Positions 5,680 through 5,897 of a DNA stretch of 5,897 nt are shown here, in pieces. The notes under the pieces are model-generated. The model saw only the letters and a program-made list of their open reading frames with translations. It was not told the origin of the DNA and searched no databases. Position 1 is the stretch's first letter. Each line of letters opens with the position of its first letter. The stretch spans positions 1 to 5,897 of the forward strand of contig JAJRVI010000141.1 in NCBI GenBank assembly GCA_024277405.1. Direction: 5' to 3'. Both the position numbers and the translations under genes were made by a program. The DNA comes from Fidelibacterota bacterium (GTDB lineage Bacteria > Bipolaricaulota > Bipolaricaulia > Bipolaricaulales > Bipolaricaulaceae).

Positions 5680-5897
5680 CTCCCCCTCCACAGCTCGAAC
5701 GGCACGGGCACAAGCGGGGGCCGGACGGAGATCCCCTCCATGATCTCCTCCAAGGGGCGGCCGGTCCGCCGGGCCAGGATACGGGCCACCAAGGGAAGAC
5801 AGGTCCGCCCCTGGCACGGACCCATCCCCACCCTCAGGTGCCGCTTGAGCTCCTCCAGGGTGTCGTAGCCCTCGGCGATGGCCCGTACCACCTGCGA
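5676..5897 (-). CDS. C-terminal BFD-like [2Fe-2S] domain, partial (alpha subunit of the dehydrogenase)
   Basis: Only the last 73 codons are in the window; the gene continues past the right edge and no start can be assigned. The fragment has the BFD-like [2Fe-2S] signature: AIAEGYDTLEELKRHLRVGMGPCQGRTC, read in two pieces, AIAEGYDTLEELK and HLRVGMGPCQGRTC, giving the CxxxxC pair (fifth and tenth cysteine-motif positions CQGRTC). It is followed by a helical stretch and the closing RPPLVPVP. The matching CxC pair would lie just outside. This tail is typical of the NAD(P)/FAD-binding alpha subunit (HcnB, OoxA, PdhA types; roughly 450-500 residues), though a small stand-alone (2Fe-2S) protein is also possible. 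Its role would be to relay electrons from the flavin of the downstream subunit. Its TGA overlaps the ATG of that gene by 4 bp, and the ribosome site of the downstream gene lies within its last codons. Confidence 0.85.
   Translation of the reverse strand, partial: SQVVRAIAEGYDTLEELKRHLRVGMGPCQGRTCLPLVARILARRTGRPLEEIMEGISVRPPLVPVPFELWRGR
5680..5689 (-). promoter_or_regulatory. Ribosome binding site inside the upstream gene, deciding the FAD subunit start
   Basis: GGAGG (5689-5685) on the minus strand, a five-base spacer GGGAG, then the ATG that overlaps the preceding stop as ATGA. It fixes the start of the FAD subunit at 5679 and allows reinitiation by ribosomes finishing the [2Fe-2S] gene. 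Confidence 0.8.

Noticed and set aside
5680..5817. N-terminal extension of the FAD subunit to an in-frame ATG at 5817
   Set aside because: It lies inside the coding part of the [2Fe-2S] gene, adds 46 residues without a domain before the Rossmann fold, and the ATG at 5679 has a better ribosome site and the ATGA overlap.
3739..5868. A 709-codon open frame on the plus strand across the reductase end and antisense to the dehydrogenase
   Set aside because: It overlaps two well-supported genes, has low-complexity Gly/Pro/Arg/His-rich sequence and no recognisable domain; long antisense frames are expected in such GC-rich codon usage.

Overview
The window is GC-rich, densely coding DNA with no recognisable mobile element, CRISPR array or RNA gene. 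It reads as an ordinary chromosomal segment of a bacterium with a GC- and CCC/GGG-biased codon style. The bacterial assignment is an inference. It rests on strong Shine-Dalgarno sequences, a class II thymidine kinase, a TATAAT-like box and ATGA translational coupling. The phylum cannot be fixed. A geranylgeranyl-reductase-family flavoprotein and a proline-dehydrogenase/HcnC-like amino-acid dehydrogenase are common in thermophilic or deep-branching lineages, so a Bipolaricaulota-like or similar lineage is possible, but this is only a guess.

Layout from left to right: a minus-strand thymidine kinase (25-603) whose tandem stop codons are followed at the window edge by a likely ribosome binding site for another gene; a 198-bp spacer (604-801); a minus-strand MATE-family exporter (802-2181, TTG start); an 80-bp spacer with a TATAAT box and an inverted repeat; a minus-strand cation/calcium exchanger of the CaCA superfamily (2262-3260, TTG start); and a 116-bp divergent intergenic region. 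Next come a plus-strand geranylgeranyl-reductase-family FAD enzyme (3377-4528), an 8-bp convergent junction, a minus-strand DAO-family FAD dehydrogenase subunit (4537-5679), and the 3' end of its upstream partner, a protein ending in a BFD-like [2Fe-2S] domain (5676 to beyond 5897).

The clearest functional unit is the right-hand pair. The FAD subunit overlaps the iron-sulfur gene by 4 bp (ATGA). This arrangement matches the adjacent alpha/beta genes of multi-subunit amino/imino-acid dehydrogenases (HcnB-HcnC, dye-linked proline dehydrogenase, opine oxidases). The exchanger, the MATE exporter and tdk run in the same direction, but the 80- and 198-bp gaps make a single operon uncertain.

The most unusual signals are regulatory and structural. 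Both transporter genes start at TTG behind near-identical strong Shine-Dalgarno sequences, and each of these overlaps the 3' arm of a short perfect inverted repeat. The exchanger carries Asn where the archaeal NCX_Mj exchanger has an asymmetric Asn/Asp pair, and it lacks the Gly of both GTSLPE motifs. No intrinsic terminator is visible at any gene end. I found no convincing evidence of a wholly new biological system.
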